Source: Bacillus_BA songklensis (GTDB lineage: Bacteria; Bacillota; Bacilli; Bacillales; Bacillaceae_H). Taken from it: a stretch of DNA of 64,000 bases. Location: the NCBI RefSeq assembly GCF_042649685.1, contig NZ_JBHRZT010000043.1:141203-205202 (forward strand). Reading direction: 5' to 3'. A model generated the notes under the pieces. The model searched no databases, was not told where the DNA came from, and was given only the letters and a program-made list of their open reading frames with translations. Below, piece after piece: positions 25,826-35,317 of the stretch (positions within the stretch are counted from its first letter, which is position 1; every line of letters starts with the position of its first letter). The position numbers and the translations under genes were made by a program.

Positions 25826-27403
25826 ATGATTCGCCTATCGATGCAGTCAAAAATTACAGGTTTAATCTTTTTTATCGTCGGTTTTTCCCTATTTTTAGCC
25901 GGACTTGTTATAATGAGGGATTTTGTTCAATCAAAAGAAGAAGATCTTCGTCAGCGCTCTCTTATCACCGCCCGTACTGTAGCTGAGATTCCAGAAATCC
26001 CACGGAAAATGACCAGGGGTGAAAGTGAAAGAAGAGAGATTAACAAACTCGTAGAACCTATCCGTATCATTCATAGCGCTGATTACATTGTCATCCTCGA
26101 TATGAACCGAGTACGGTTGTCCCATCCCGTTTCGAGGATGATTGGAAAAGTATCAAAAAGTAAAGATGAAGGACCAGCTTTTGCGGAGCATACTTATACA
26201 ACAAAAGCAAAAGGAGAAAGCGGTACAGTTGTGCGCTCGTTTGTTCCCATTGTTAATGATAACCACCAACAAGTGGGGGTCGTCATTGCAGGATACCTGC
26301 TTCCTACTTTTCTAGAAGTGCTTTTCAGCCTAAAAAAAGAGATTTTCTTAACAGCTGGCCTATCATTATTATTTGGAGGATGGGGAGCATGGTTATTGGC
26401 TTCGCACATTAAAAAACAAATGTTTGAACTGGAGCCTCATGAGATTGCCAGATTACTGGTAGAGAGAACGGAAACATTCAATGCCATGCATGAAGGTGTC
26501 ATCGCCATCGATACAAAAGAGAATATCACCATTTTTAATGATAAAGCTAAATCAATGATGGGAATCAGCGGTGATGTTGTCGGCCATAACATTCATCAGG
26601 TCATCCCTGACACAAGGCTTCCTGAAATTCTCCAGCTGGACCAACCTATTTATAATAAAGAGCTTCAAGTCCGAAACTTAAACATTTTGAGCAATCGTAT
26701 TCCAATTAAAGCAAACAATAAAACAGTAGGAGCCGTAGCGATTTTCCAGGATCAAACGGAAGTGAAAAAACTGGCTGAAGAGTTGACCGGAGTCAAAGCA
26801 TTTGTAAGCGCTTTGAGGGTCCAAAACCACGAGCATATGAACAAGCTTCATACTATTGCCGGTTTAATTCAATTAGGGAATAAAGAAAAAGCACTGGAAT
26901 ATGTGTTTCAAGTCTCGGAAGAGCAGGAAGAGCTAACACGCTTCCTAAGTAAAAACATTAAATATGATAGTATTTCCGGGCTGCTGTTAAGTAAAGTCAG
27001 CCGTGGAAAAGAACTCGGAATCACCTTAACGATTGATCGGCATAGTCGGTTAGAATCATTTCCCAATCATCTCGACCAACATGATTTTGTCGTTATTATT
27101 GGGAACTTAATCGAAAATGCCTTTGATTCTTTTATAAATAGTAAATACCTGAAAAAGGAAGTTTATGTAAGCATCGAGCAGAACGAGAACATTCTTTCCG
27201 TTCTCGTGGAGGATAACGGCTGTGGGATAAAGCAAGAGCAGCTAACACATATCTTCGAAGAAGGGTTCTCCACTAAAGCAAAACAAAATCGAGGAATTGG
27301 CTTACATTTGATTAAACAAATTGTTGAAAAAGGACAAGGAGAAATACAGGTAGATACTCAACCGGGAAAAGGTACAACCTTTACCATTACTTTCTTCATC
27401 TAA
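25826..27403 (+). CDS. dctS: C4-dicarboxylate sensor histidine kinase
   Basis: About 525 aa of the CitA/DcuS type. TM1 (about 15-35), an extracytoplasmic PAS-like sensor, TM2 (about 170-190), a cytoplasmic PAS domain, then the H-box RVQNHEHMNKLHTIAGLIQLG and ATPase motifs NLIENAFDSF, VEDNGCGI and GIGLHLIKQIVEKG. The frame also opens at a TTG at 25808, so the exact start is unsure. It would phosphorylate DctR when C4-dicarboxylates are present. Confidence 0.92.
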   Translation: MIRLSMQSKITGLIFFIVGFSLFLAGLVIMRDFVQSKEEDLRQRSLITARTVAEIPEIPRKMTRGESERREINKLVEPIRIIHSADYIVILDMNRVRLSHPVSRMIGKVSKSKDEGPAFAEHTYTTKAKGESGTVVRSFVPIVNDNHQQVGVVIAGYLLPTFLEVLFSLKKEIFLTAGLSLLFGGWGAWLLASHIKKQMFELEPHEIARLLVERTETFNAMHEGVIAIDTKENITIFNDKAKSMMGISGDVVGHNIHQVIPDTRLPEILQLDQPIYNKELQVRNLNILSNRIPIKANNKTVGAVAIFQDQTEVKKLAEELTGVKAFVSALRVQNHEHMNKLHTIAGLIQLGNKEKALEYVFQVSEEQEELTRFLSKNIKYDSISGLLLSKVSRGKELGITLTIDRHSRLESFPNHLDQHDFVVIIGNLIENAFDSFINSKYLKKEVYVSIEQNENILSVLVEDNGCGIKQEQLTHIFEEGFSTKAKQNRGIGLHLIKQIVEKGQGEIQVDTQPGKGTTFTITFFI

Positions 27404-27432
27404 CGTCTATCACTTAAAGGGGAGCACAGGAC

Positions 27433-28122
27433 ATGAATAAACAAGAATGGAACGTTCTTCTGATCGAGGACGATCCAATGGTACAAGAGGTAAATCGTCA
27501 ATTTATTGAGCAGGTAGAAGGATTCAATATTATTGGATACGCTTCAGACGGGGTAGAAGGAATGGAATTGATAAGAAAGTATAATCCCGATTTGGCTATT
27601 ATGGACATGTACATGCCGAATCAAGATGGACTAACCACGTTACAGCAAATTCGTTCTGAAGGCTATACAACTGATATTATTGCGGTAACGGCAGCAAGCG
27701 ATATGGAGACCGTAAGACGAGTCTTGCAACACGGTGCCATCGACTATATCATGAAACCTTTTAAATTTGAGAGAATTAAACATGCTCTCGAAAACTACCG
27801 TACTTTTCGAACACAAATAAAACAAAAAGAAAATGTGACCCAAACGGAATTAGATAGGATCTTGTTTCAAAAACATGAGGAGAAACTGCATTCCCTGCCC
27901 AAAGGGCTTAATGCTCTAACATTGAAGAACATTCAACATTATCTCGCCAAACAATCCACTCCCATCTCAGCAGAAGAAGTCGCTGAAGGAGTGGGCATTG
28001 CCCGTGTGACAGCACGGCGTTATCTAGAGTTTCTAGAACAAGACAATCAAGTAAAACTTCACATCGAATATGGAGGTGTCGGAAGACCCGTAAATCGATA
28101 TATGTTGGTGGAAAGGAGATGA
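27433..28122 (+). CDS. dctR: Response regulator for C4-dicarboxylate uptake
   Basis: 229 aa of the CitB/DcuR family. The receiver domain has EDDP near the start, phosphoacceptor Asp in LAIMDMYMP and the Lys in YIMKPFKFERI. A helix-turn-helix C-terminal domain contains AEEVAEGVGIARVTARRYLEF. It is 29 bp after dctS with GGGGAGCAC as ribosome site. Its stop codon lies in the left end of the composite repeat at 28112. Confidence 0.93.
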   Translation: MNKQEWNVLLIEDDPMVQEVNRQFIEQVEGFNIIGYASDGVEGMELIRKYNPDLAIMDMYMPNQDGLTTLQQIRSEGYTTDIIAVTAASDMETVRRVLQHGAIDYIMKPFKFERIKHALENYRTFRTQIKQKENVTQTELDRILFQKHEEKLHSLPKGLNALTLKNIQHYLAKQSTPISAEEVAEGVGIARVTARRYLEFLEQDNQVKLHIEYGGVGRPVNRYMLVERR

Positions 28123-28271
28123 TTCAAAAAATAGGAAATCATACCTTCTGAATCATCCCCCTGAAAGGACCCGGTACGTGAAATCCCGTAAAACCAAGGA
28201 TTTTTCTGTCGGGTCCTTTTAATAAAAACATTTCTGGCTATCTCCTCTAACTTATGGGACAGCTCCTTTTT
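28112..28271. repeat. Composite intergenic element, copy B
   Basis: First hairpin GATGATTCA with TGAATCATC, second hairpin AAAGGACCCG with CGGGTCCTTTT, then a third block TTATGGGACAGCTCC. The same three modules in the same order occur at 32117-32280 and 46761-46920. The left end AAAGGAGATGA and right end (complement AAAAAGGAGCTG) form inverted ends. It probably also terminates dctR. Confidence 0.7.
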
Positions 28272-28655
28272 ATTTTTCTGCTCCTTATGTATCAACTTTT
28301 TCTTTACACCTCTTTAGAGTTATATTAGAATAATCAATACAAATCACCATTTATATTTTCAGAATAATTATAAATAATAAAATTTTATATATTTTTTCAC
28401 TAATCTCAAAATACTACCATTGCTTTATTTAGTATTTTTACGTAATAACGTTACAAAATAACCTTAATTATCATTATTTTTTTATTTCCCAGTAATTTTT
28501 CCATATAATTTCATTGACGAACTCATCATTTGTTTAATAAAATGAAAAACATGCAATTATTTTGTAAATTTCAATACTTATCGTTTAAATTTTTTGTAAA
28601 TTTAAACGATTAGTGCATGATTTAATATTTGACTATTTTTTAGGAGGACTTAATT
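28272..28655. promoter_or_regulatory. AT-rich control region of the peptide transporter
   Basis: No gene is seen. At 28354-28368 TATTTTCAGAATAAT matches the CodY box AATTTTCWGAAAATT at 12 of 15 positions. At 28580-28610 an inverted repeat has perfect 13-bp arms ATCGTTTAAATTT around a 5-nt loop, close to the AGGAGG ribosome site. CodY control of a peptide transporter is plausible; neither site is proven. Confidence 0.5.
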
Positions 28656-29987
28656 ATGCAGGCAGCTGTAAAAAATGATGTTCAACAGCCAAACCAGTCC
28701 AGAAAAAAACATCCTCCTGGATTGTATATGCTGTTTATGACTGAGGCATGGGAGCGTTTCAGCTACTATGGAATGAGGGCAATTCTTGTTCTTTACTTAA
28801 CAGCAACCGTTGTAAACGGTGGGCTTGGAGTCGACAAAACTACGGCTATGAGTATTTACGGATTCTTTACCGGTGCCGTCTATATTACGCCAATGATCGG
28901 CGGATATTTATCTGACCGTTTCTTGGGCAGAAGATTGGCGATCACAATCGGTGGTATTTTAATGGCACTTGGTAACTTCGCGCTATTCGCAAGCCAAACC
29001 ACAAATGCTTTATACATTGGTCTTGGTTTATTGATTATCGGTAATGGTTTCTTCAAGCCGAACATCTCAACAATTGTTGGTGATCTTTACGACGACAACG
29101 ATCCGCGTCGTGACGGAGCTTTTACTATCTTCTACATGGGGATTAACGTTGGTGCCTTCTTTGCGCCGTTAGTAGTCGGGCTTATGAGCTATAAATATGG
29201 ATTCTTGACAGCAGCAATCGGTATGATTGTCGGACAGTTGATTTTCAACTTGTTAGGAAATCGTTATTTAGGTGATATCGGTAAAAAACCTACCGGTAAA
29301 CCGGAAGTAACAGCTGGTCAAAAATCAACGGCACCGTTAACGAAAAGAGAAAAGAAACGTACAACAGCTATCGTTATTTTAGCAGTATTTGTCATTGCAT
29401 TCTGGGCCGCTTTTGAGCAAGCGGGAAGCTCATTGACATTGTATGCTCAAGATCAGATTGACCGCAATGTATTTGGTTTTGAGGTTCCAACTGCCTGGTT
29501 CCAATCATTGAACCCATTATTCATCGTTATTTTAGCGCCAATTATGTCTGCTTTATGGTACAAGCTTGGCAGCTCAAAACGCGGTGACTTAAAAACTCCA
29601 ACGAAAATGGCTCTTGGTTTAGTCACTGTTGGTTTAGGCTTCTTAGTACTGCTTCCTGCCGTTATGCACACAGGAAACGATCCGGCATTGAAAGCAAACA
29701 TCCTGTTCATGGTTGTAACGTATTTCCTTCACACATTGGCTGAATTAATGATTTCACCAGTTGGTTTATCAATGGTAAGTAGAATTGCTCCAATCAAGCT
29801 TGCATCTCTTCTAATGGGTGTATGGCTGGCAAGTTCTGCTGTTGCCAACATGGTAGCCGGTCAATTAGCTGCATACACGCAGTCTTTAGGTTACCTTGAC
29901 ATCTTCAGCTTAATTGGTTTTGTAACGATTGGTTTAGGTATTTTATTACTGTTGCTTTCTAAGCCAATTACTAAATTGATGGACTAA
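28656..29987 (+). CDS. Proton-dependent oligopeptide transporter (POT/PTR family)
   Basis: 443 aa with about 12 membrane segments. The family motifs TEAWERFSYYGMRAILVLYL (ExxER-like), the PTR2 signature FMGINVGAFFAPLVVG-like region and GNGFFKPNISTIVGDLY are present. It imports di- and tripeptides with protons, like DtpT/YclF. It is somewhat shorter than typical 480-500 aa members, with a short central cytoplasmic loop, but all core motifs are intact. Confidence 0.92.
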   Translation: MQAAVKNDVQQPNQSRKKHPPGLYMLFMTEAWERFSYYGMRAILVLYLTATVVNGGLGVDKTTAMSIYGFFTGAVYITPMIGGYLSDRFLGRRLAITIGGILMALGNFALFASQTTNALYIGLGLLIIGNGFFKPNISTIVGDLYDDNDPRRDGAFTIFYMGINVGAFFAPLVVGLMSYKYGFLTAAIGMIVGQLIFNLLGNRYLGDIGKKPTGKPEVTAGQKSTAPLTKREKKRTTAIVILAVFVIAFWAAFEQAGSSLTLYAQDQIDRNVFGFEVPTAWFQSLNPLFIVILAPIMSALWYKLGSSKRGDLKTPTKMALGLVTVGLGFLVLLPAVMHTGNDPALKANILFMVVTYFLHTLAELMISPVGLSMVSRIAPIKLASLLMGVWLASSAVANMVAGQLAAYTQSLGYLDIFSLIGFVTIGLGILLLLLSKPITKLMD

Positions 29988-30020
29988 AAAAGATGGAAGC
30001 TTTTGCTTCCATCTTTTTTT
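29988..30020. terminator. Bidirectional terminator between peptide and potassium transporters
   Basis: AAAAAAGATGGAAGC, loop TTTT, GCTTCCATCTTTTTTT. A and T runs flank the stem on both sides. Confidence 0.9.
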
Positions 30021-30022
30021 TG

Positions 30023-31342
30023 CTATCCTGCAAGGACATCTTCCTTTGGATAACCAATCTTCGAATGTTCTCTTCTTGCCAAAGAAAAAGCCAGCGTTAA
30101 AGGGCCAAGTTTTCCAATACTCATCATAAAAATGATCACCAGTTTTCCAATCGCCGTTAATTGAAAAGTCAATCCCATTGTTAACCCGACAGTTCCGAAA
30201 GCAGATATGACTTCAAAGATGATTTTGACGAACGGCGCTTTCTCTGTAATCGTTAAAATAAAAGCGGCAACAAAAATAAATAATAAACTGATCATGGTAA
30301 TGGCCAATGCTTTAAATACAAGCTTATTGTCGATTGTCCTTTTGAATACCTGGATATCTTCTTTCCCTTTCAAATAGGTGAAAACAGATAACACAATAAT
30401 CAAAAAGGTGGTAAGCTTAATACCTCCGCCGGTTGAAGCACTTCCCGCCCCTACGAACATTAGCAGCATCATATAAAAAGCGGTGGAGTCCTTGAGCGCT
30501 GTCACATCAATCGTATTAAAGCCTGCTGTACGCGGGCTCACTCCTTGAAAATAAGAACCCCAAAGCTTTTCTGACCAATCCAATGCTCCCAACGTTTTTG
30601 GGTTATCCATTTCCAATAACAAAATAATGATCATACTTAAGGCATTTAGTAAAAGTGTTCCAAGAATCATTAATTTTGAATGCAGGCTTAGCTTTTTCCA
30701 CCTGCGTTTATTGTGCAAATCAATCAGCACGGTGAAACCTAACCCTCCAATAATAAAGAGAGAAGTAATTACGATATTAACAATCGGATCTCCTACGTAT
30801 TTCATCAAATTATCAGGCAACAATCCAAACCCTGCATTGTTAAAGGCTGAAACAGCATGAAAAAAACTAAAATAAAGACCTTGGGCTACTCCAAATTCCG
30901 GCACCCAGCGAATAGCTAAAAATATGACTGCAATAATCTCAATAATAAAAGCAAAAGCAAATAAGTTCACAACCAATCGGATGACACCGCCAAAAGATGT
31001 TTGGTTAAGGGACTGTTGTATTAAAACACGTTCTTTAAACCCGATTTTCTTTCCAAGCATGATAAAAATCAATATGGCAAACGACATAATTCCAAGGCCG
31101 CCGATTTGAATCCAAAGCATAATAATGGTTTGGCCAAACAACGTATAAGTCGTGCCTGTATCGACCGATGTTAACCCTGTGACGGTGGTAGCAGATGTAA
31201 TCGTAAAAAGTGCATCAATCCAGCTAATCGGCTCCTTTGTCGCAATCGGTAATTTTAATAAAATTGCACCTAATAAAATAAAAAAAGCAAAAAATAAAAT
31301 AAGCAACTGCGGAGGCGCCAATTGAATGCGTTTTGGTAACAT
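30023..31342 (-). CDS. Ktr-type potassium uptake channel subunit (KtrB/KtrD)
   Basis: 439 aa, TrkH/KtrB superfamily with four M1-P-M2 repeats. The P-loop filters are visible as SATTVTGL, SAFNNAGFG, SPRTAGFNT and SAFGTVGLTMG, each with the selectivity glycine. It lets Na+-dependent K+ enter together with a cytosolic KtrA/KtrC gating ring encoded elsewhere. A c-di-AMP riboswitch lies about 340 bp upstream, which shuts off K+ uptake genes when c-di-AMP is high. Confidence 0.92.
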   Translation of the reverse strand: MLPKRIQLAPPQLLILFFAFFILLGAILLKLPIATKEPISWIDALFTITSATTVTGLTSVDTGTTYTLFGQTIIMLWIQIGGLGIMSFAILIFIMLGKKIGFKERVLIQQSLNQTSFGGVIRLVVNLFAFAFIIEIIAVIFLAIRWVPEFGVAQGLYFSFFHAVSAFNNAGFGLLPDNLMKYVGDPIVNIVITSLFIIGGLGFTVLIDLHNKRRWKKLSLHSKLMILGTLLLNALSMIIILLLEMDNPKTLGALDWSEKLWGSYFQGVSPRTAGFNTIDVTALKDSTAFYMMLLMFVGAGSASTGGGIKLTTFLIIVLSVFTYLKGKEDIQVFKRTIDNKLVFKALAITMISLLFIFVAAFILTITEKAPFVKIIFEVISAFGTVGLTMGLTFQLTAIGKLVIIFMMSIGKLGPLTLAFSLARREHSKIGYPKEDVLAG

Positions 31343-31644
31343 AAAAAACTTCCTTCTTTCTCAAATAATGATTCATTCCAATTATTCTCTTCTTAATAAG
31401 TCATTCAAATTAATAAGTCATTCAAACCATCAAAAATATAATGTTGCCCTCGATCATCCCCTACTACTGCAGTAAATGGAGTCTTTAACACATATCCTTG
31501 AATTTAAAAATAGATAAGCTAAAACGCATATACCTGAAGTGGACCTTCAATAAAACTAATGGCTTCCTCCTATATTCCAGGGAAAGGTCCACTTCATAAG
31601 GCAACGTTAACCGTATGTTTTTTATACGGTTAACGTTGCCTTAC
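31343..31644 (-). promoter_or_regulatory. Long leader between riboswitch and ktr gene, with two further hairpins
   Basis: At 31600-31643 a hairpin has arms of about 19 bp (AAGGCAACGTTAACCGTAT and complement). At 31540-31598 arms TGAAGTGGACCTT and complement enclose an AGGAGG sequence. Nearer the gene a short frame reads TPFTAVVGDDRGQHYIFDG without start; it may be a gene remnant. No intact gene is seen. Confidence 0.5.
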
Positions 31645-31675
31645 TAATAAAAAAGACCATTCCGAAGAATGGTCA
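31645..31675 (-). terminator. Riboswitch-controlled terminator
   Basis: GACCATTC, loop TTCG-like, GAATGGTC followed by TTTTTTATTAG on the minus strand, directly after the c-di-AMP aptamer. Confidence 0.85.
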
Positions 31676-31677
31676 AT

Positions 31678-31822
31678 GACAATCATTGTCCCTTCCCTCA
31701 AAAAGTGCTTACGAGGTTAGCTGTCGGGTTCGGATTTGAGAGTATCCTACTTTAATTAAAGATTCACCCCAAGTACATCGTATGTACAATTACGGTTCCC
31801 CCGCTCCTATAAAGGATTAAGC
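31678..31822 (-). ncRNA. c-di-AMP riboswitch (ydaO/yuaA type)
   Basis: The minus strand shows the conserved blocks in order: AGGAGCGGGGGAACC, TTGGGGTGAATC, GTAGGATA, and AATCCGAACCCGACAGCTAA with CCTCGTAAGC. The terminator follows at once. In B. subtilis this class controls ktrAB and other osmotic functions, turning expression off with c-di-AMP. Confidence 0.92.
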
Positions 31823-31973
31823 AAGTTAACATTGAAACATATGATTATGAAAGTAATCATAATTCCGCCCACACAAACTGTCAAGCATATTTTAAACATC
31901 TTTGTTTCACTGCATATATTGTTTTTAAATGTCAATGCTAACAATAAGATTACCGGGTAAAGGAGAAAAGACG

Positions 31974-32117
31974 TTGAAAATCGTAGCGGTTTGTAAACAA
32001 TGCAACGGTGCTGGACGAGTGGATACAATGATTCCTTTTTACAAGAGAGCATGTTCTTCATGCAATGGTACAGGAAAATTCACCCAAACATTGACCGAAT
32101 ACAGAGAAAATATATAA
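31974..32117 (+). CDS. 47-aa protein with two CxxCxGxG zinc-finger motifs
   Basis: It starts with TTG at 31974 after AAAGGAGAAAAGACG. It contains CKQCNGAGRV and CSSCNGTGKF, the paired motif of the DnaJ cysteine-rich domain, here on a tiny stand-alone protein. Such mini-proteins (YuiA-like) occur in Bacillus with unknown role, perhaps binding one zinc ion. A second unrelated-locus example is at 35611-35733. Confidence 0.7.
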   Translation: MKIVAVCKQCNGAGRVDTMIPFYKRACSSCNGTGKFTQTLTEYRENI

Positions 32118-32280
32118 AAGAGGATGACTCAAAAGGTATAAAAGGCCATACCTTTTGAGTCATCCTCCTAAAAGGACCCGTCATGAAAATCCAGCAAAAT
32201 CACAGGATTCCGTGACGGGTCCTTTCAGTAAAGATCAACTTTTATCATTAACTCGAGACTTATGGGACAGCCTCTTTTTT
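32117..32280. repeat. Composite intergenic element, copy A
   Basis: First hairpin with perfect 20-bp arms (32120-32139 and 32148-32167), second hairpin AAAGGACCCGTCA with TGACGGGTCCTTT (32170-32226), third block TTATGGGACAGCCTC. The ends AAAAGAGGATGACTCA and (complement) AAAAGAGGCTGTCCCA form imperfect terminal inverted repeats. It fills the space between the stops of two convergent genes. Confidence 0.8.
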
Positions 32281-33001
32281 ACCTATCAGGGGAACGGAAC
32301 CCCGCTGCCTTTGCCTCTTTTTCTGTGCAAAACATCATTTCCGGTTTCGTTACTTTATATTGCGGACTATCCGGTGTATGATAGATTTTTTCGCCTTTAC
32401 TGTTTATATTGCCTTTTATCAAAGGCTGTTTGCAGCTCACTTTCTGTTCACTCTTTGTTTCGTTTTGCTCTACTTGATCTTCTTCAAATCCTCTATCCGT
32501 TGCGTAGTTCTCAATCGACCATATCTTTAATTCTTGCTTACGAGCCTTTTCCTGTATATCCCTAAATCGATCAACATATTTTGTATTGGGTTCAAATACA
32601 TAAGCAACACGTGCATATCCCTTTTCAAGTAGTAATTCATTCAGCATTTTGCCATCAACCCATACATAAGCAAGCAAACGTCCATATTTATCTCTTTCTC
32701 CTACATCCATTTCTAGCTTGACTTCTTTTCCCTCAGGCAACAGCTCTTTAACAAAATTACTGGCTTCCTTTCCGTATGGTTGGACAGGTTTGGATGGATG
32801 GACAGACTCTGGAGTATCCACCAGCAACAGCCGAACTGTTTCTGATCGATTGTTCACTTCCACCTTGATCGTGTCCCCGTCGACTACCCGCTCCACTACC
32901 GCTGGGATTTTGGAATCCTGCTGTTGACATGCAGGCAATATAACAATAATAAGTGTTAATATTGCAACCATCCAAAGATTCTTGAAATATGTATATCTCA
33001 T
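32279..33001 (-). CDS. Thermonuclease-family lipoprotein (staphylococcal nuclease-like)
   Basis: 240 aa from the ATG at 33001; a GTG at 33022 is an alternative. The signal ends IVILPACQQ, a lipobox. The SNase domain (about residues 35-160) has VVDGDTIKV, VRLLLVDTPE, and DKYGRLLAYVWV with the catalytic Arg/Glu/Asp pattern. A C-terminal cysteine-containing module (about 190-240, IKGNINSKGEKIYHTPDSPQ and FCTEKEAKAAGFR) is found in secreted bacterial nucleases. It acts outside the membrane on DNA or RNA. Confidence 0.9.
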   Translation of the reverse strand: MRYTYFKNLWMVAILTLIIVILPACQQQDSKIPAVVERVVDGDTIKVEVNNRSETVRLLLVDTPESVHPSKPVQPYGKEASNFVKELLPEGKEVKLEMDVGERDKYGRLLAYVWVDGKMLNELLLEKGYARVAYVFEPNTKYVDRFRDIQEKARKQELKIWSIENYATDRGFEEDQVEQNETKSEQKVSCKQPLIKGNINSKGEKIYHTPDSPQYKVTKPEMMFCTEKEAKAAGFRSPDR

Positions 33002-33126
33002 TTTCTGTTCTTCTCCTCTCACCTTGGCTCATCAACAGAAAAAGAGTCTGGCTTTTTCACCAAACCCTTTTATCCCGCATTAAAGGGCAGTAAAATCCTC
33101 ACTTCAAAACATAGCATAATCGGAGA

Positions 33127-33246
33127 AGTCTAAGTGGGAATCCCTTCCCTGATCTAGACGTTTCACTCCTTCCTACAGAACCCAAAAGCGGTTCTGTAGG
33201 AAGGAGTTCCAACGCACGTCGGAGCTAAACAGTCGCCTCCGCTCCT
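33127..33246 (-). repeat. Dispersed intergenic repeat, copy R3
   Basis: On the minus strand AGCGGAGGCGACTGTTTAGC, TGCGTTGGAACT, and a long hairpin with CTCCTTCCTACAGAACC arms around GCTTTTGG, then GTGAAACGTCT. The block order matches R1 and R2. Confidence 0.75.
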
Positions 33247-33248
33247 CT

Positions 33249-34826
33249 TTACCCAAACGTACTTCTTAATTCAACAGAAGGGTATTTCTCTTGGAACATG
33301 CGCAGTACAAAATCATTTTCAAATAATAATACAGGGTTTTCTTCCCGGTCCTCAACCAACATAACACGGGAATCGATCATTTTATCTTGCAAGTCTTCCT
33401 TATTGATCCATTTAGCCGCAACATGGCTTAAACGTTGAAACTCGATATCCACTCCATATTCATTTTTCATTCTGTACTCAAAGACCTGGAATTGCAGCTC
33501 CCCGACAGCCCCGAGAATGTAATCACCAAAATAAGGAGTGCGGTAAAGCTGGACAGCTCCTTCCTGTACCAATTGAGTGATTCCTTTTTCGAAGTGCTTC
33601 CCCTTCATCGCATTTTTGACACGCACTTTCGCAAATAGTTCAGGGGGGAACGTTGGTAATGGATTAAACTGAAAAACAGATGCCCCTTCTCCAACGAGGG
33701 TATCCCCTATTTGATATGTTCCTGAATCATATAATCCGATAATATCCCCGGCATATGCTTCCTCTACCGTTTCGCGGCTGGAAGCCAAAAATTGGTGGGA
33801 TTGTGACAATTTTAACTTTCGTCCTGTTCTGGACAGAGTAACGTTCATGCCCCGCTCGAATTTACCTGAACATACCCTTACAAACGCAATTCGGTCACGG
33901 TGGGCTGGATTCATATTTGCTTGAATTTTAAAGATAAAACCGGAGAAATTTGTATCCGTAGGATCGATTTCACCATTTGATGACTCGCGAGACTGCGGCG
34001 GCAACGTTAATTGCAAAAATTCATCAAAGAAAGACTGTACACCGAAGTTAGCGATGGCGCTGCCGAAAAAGACGGGTGTGAGCTTTCCTTTCTTGACTTT
34101 TTCCATGGAAAAATCATTTCCTGCTTCATCTAAAAGAGCAAGCTCATCGGCTAAGGAAGGAAGATAACCTTCATCAATATGCTCGGTCACATCATCTGTT
34201 ACAGTCGTTCCATCAAAATCGACGAAAAACGAATCTTCATTTCCCCGATACACCTCAATTTTCTTTTGAAAACGGTCATATGTTCCCTGGAACCTCTTTC
34301 CCATCCCAATCGGCCAAGTAACGGCATACGACTCGATTCCAAGCACTTCTTCAATCTCTTCTAATAACTCCAGCGGATCTTTTCCTTCGCGATCTAACTT
34401 GTTTATAAATGTTAAGATTGGGATTCCGCGCATGCTGCATACTTTAAATAATTTAATGGTCTGTTCCTCAATTCCTTTTGTACCATCAATCACCATCACG
34501 GCACTGTCCACAGCCGTCAACGTACGATACGTATCCTCGCTGAAGTCCTGGTGCCCCGGTGTGTCCACGATGTTAATATGGTGGTCCTTATAATAGAATT
34601 GCATGACACTTGATGTAACGGAAATTCCGCGCTGCTTTTCAATTTCCATCCAGTCAGACGTTGCATACTTCCCGGTTTTTCTGGCTTTTACCGTACCTGC
34701 AGAGCGAATCATACCGCCTAATAGTAACAATTTCTCCGTTAATGTTGTTTTCCCGGCATCCGGGTGGGAAATAATCGCAAAGGTGCGTCTTGATTCAACT
34801 TGTTCTTTTTGTTTCTGATGATTCAT
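33249..34826 (-). CDS. prfC: Peptide chain release factor 3
   Basis: 525-aa translational GTPase. G1 ISHPDAGKTTLTEKLLL, G3 DTPGHQDFSED and G4 FINKLDREGKD are visible, with RF3-specific domains II and III after residue 280. It recycles RF1/RF2 after peptide release. RF3 is patchy among Bacilli and absent from B. subtilis 168, so this is an accessory gene relative to that reference. It stands alone. Confidence 0.95.
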   Translation of the reverse strand: MNHQKQKEQVESRRTFAIISHPDAGKTTLTEKLLLLGGMIRSAGTVKARKTGKYATSDWMEIEKQRGISVTSSVMQFYYKDHHINIVDTPGHQDFSEDTYRTLTAVDSAVMVIDGTKGIEEQTIKLFKVCSMRGIPILTFINKLDREGKDPLELLEEIEEVLGIESYAVTWPIGMGKRFQGTYDRFQKKIEVYRGNEDSFFVDFDGTTVTDDVTEHIDEGYLPSLADELALLDEAGNDFSMEKVKKGKLTPVFFGSAIANFGVQSFFDEFLQLTLPPQSRESSNGEIDPTDTNFSGFIFKIQANMNPAHRDRIAFVRVCSGKFERGMNVTLSRTGRKLKLSQSHQFLASSRETVEEAYAGDIIGLYDSGTYQIGDTLVGEGASVFQFNPLPTFPPELFAKVRVKNAMKGKHFEKGITQLVQEGAVQLYRTPYFGDYILGAVGELQFQVFEYRMKNEYGVDIEFQRLSHVAAKWINKEDLQDKMIDSRVMLVEDREENPVLLFENDFVLRMFQEKYPSVELRSTFG

Positions 34827-35317
34827 TTTCCTAGTCCTCTCTCAAATCGATACAATTTTTCACTTATGATTAACTGTATGTGTTTTAGTTAAGTAACGTT
34901 TATACTCCTTGTTAACCTGCAACTCGCTCTTATCCATAATAATATTTATTGGCTCAATTTAAAATGGAATTTCCTTGCTTTTGATCAAAAAAAGCCAATC
35001 CTATATGCTGCCGTGTTGAAATTGTAGCATAGCCATCGCTTCTAAACAAACAACTCTGTAGTCACTTTTCTGTTTTTATAGCAGATGATATCGTATAATT
35101 TTTCCTTCTCATTTGTGACGATAAAATGATCTTGTTTTCTAAAAACTATGCTAAAGTCTAGTGTCGATTTATCCACTTTCAACTTCCGCTGAAATTGTGT
35201 GAAATGGCCATTTCACACAATTGATCCCAAAATAATAAAAACAACATTGTTCTTTAATAAAGCTTTTCTAAAAAAGATTTAAAAAGAAAGAAGCTAAAGA
35301 AATGAAAGGGGTACACC
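34827..35317. other. Gene-free stretch with a perfect 30-bp palindrome
   Basis: At 35193-35222 the halves AATTGTGTGAAATGG and its complement form a perfect 15+15 palindrome with no T run. It may be an operator. It lies about 95 bp before the methyltransferase remnant. Nothing else is recognised. Confidence 0.55.
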
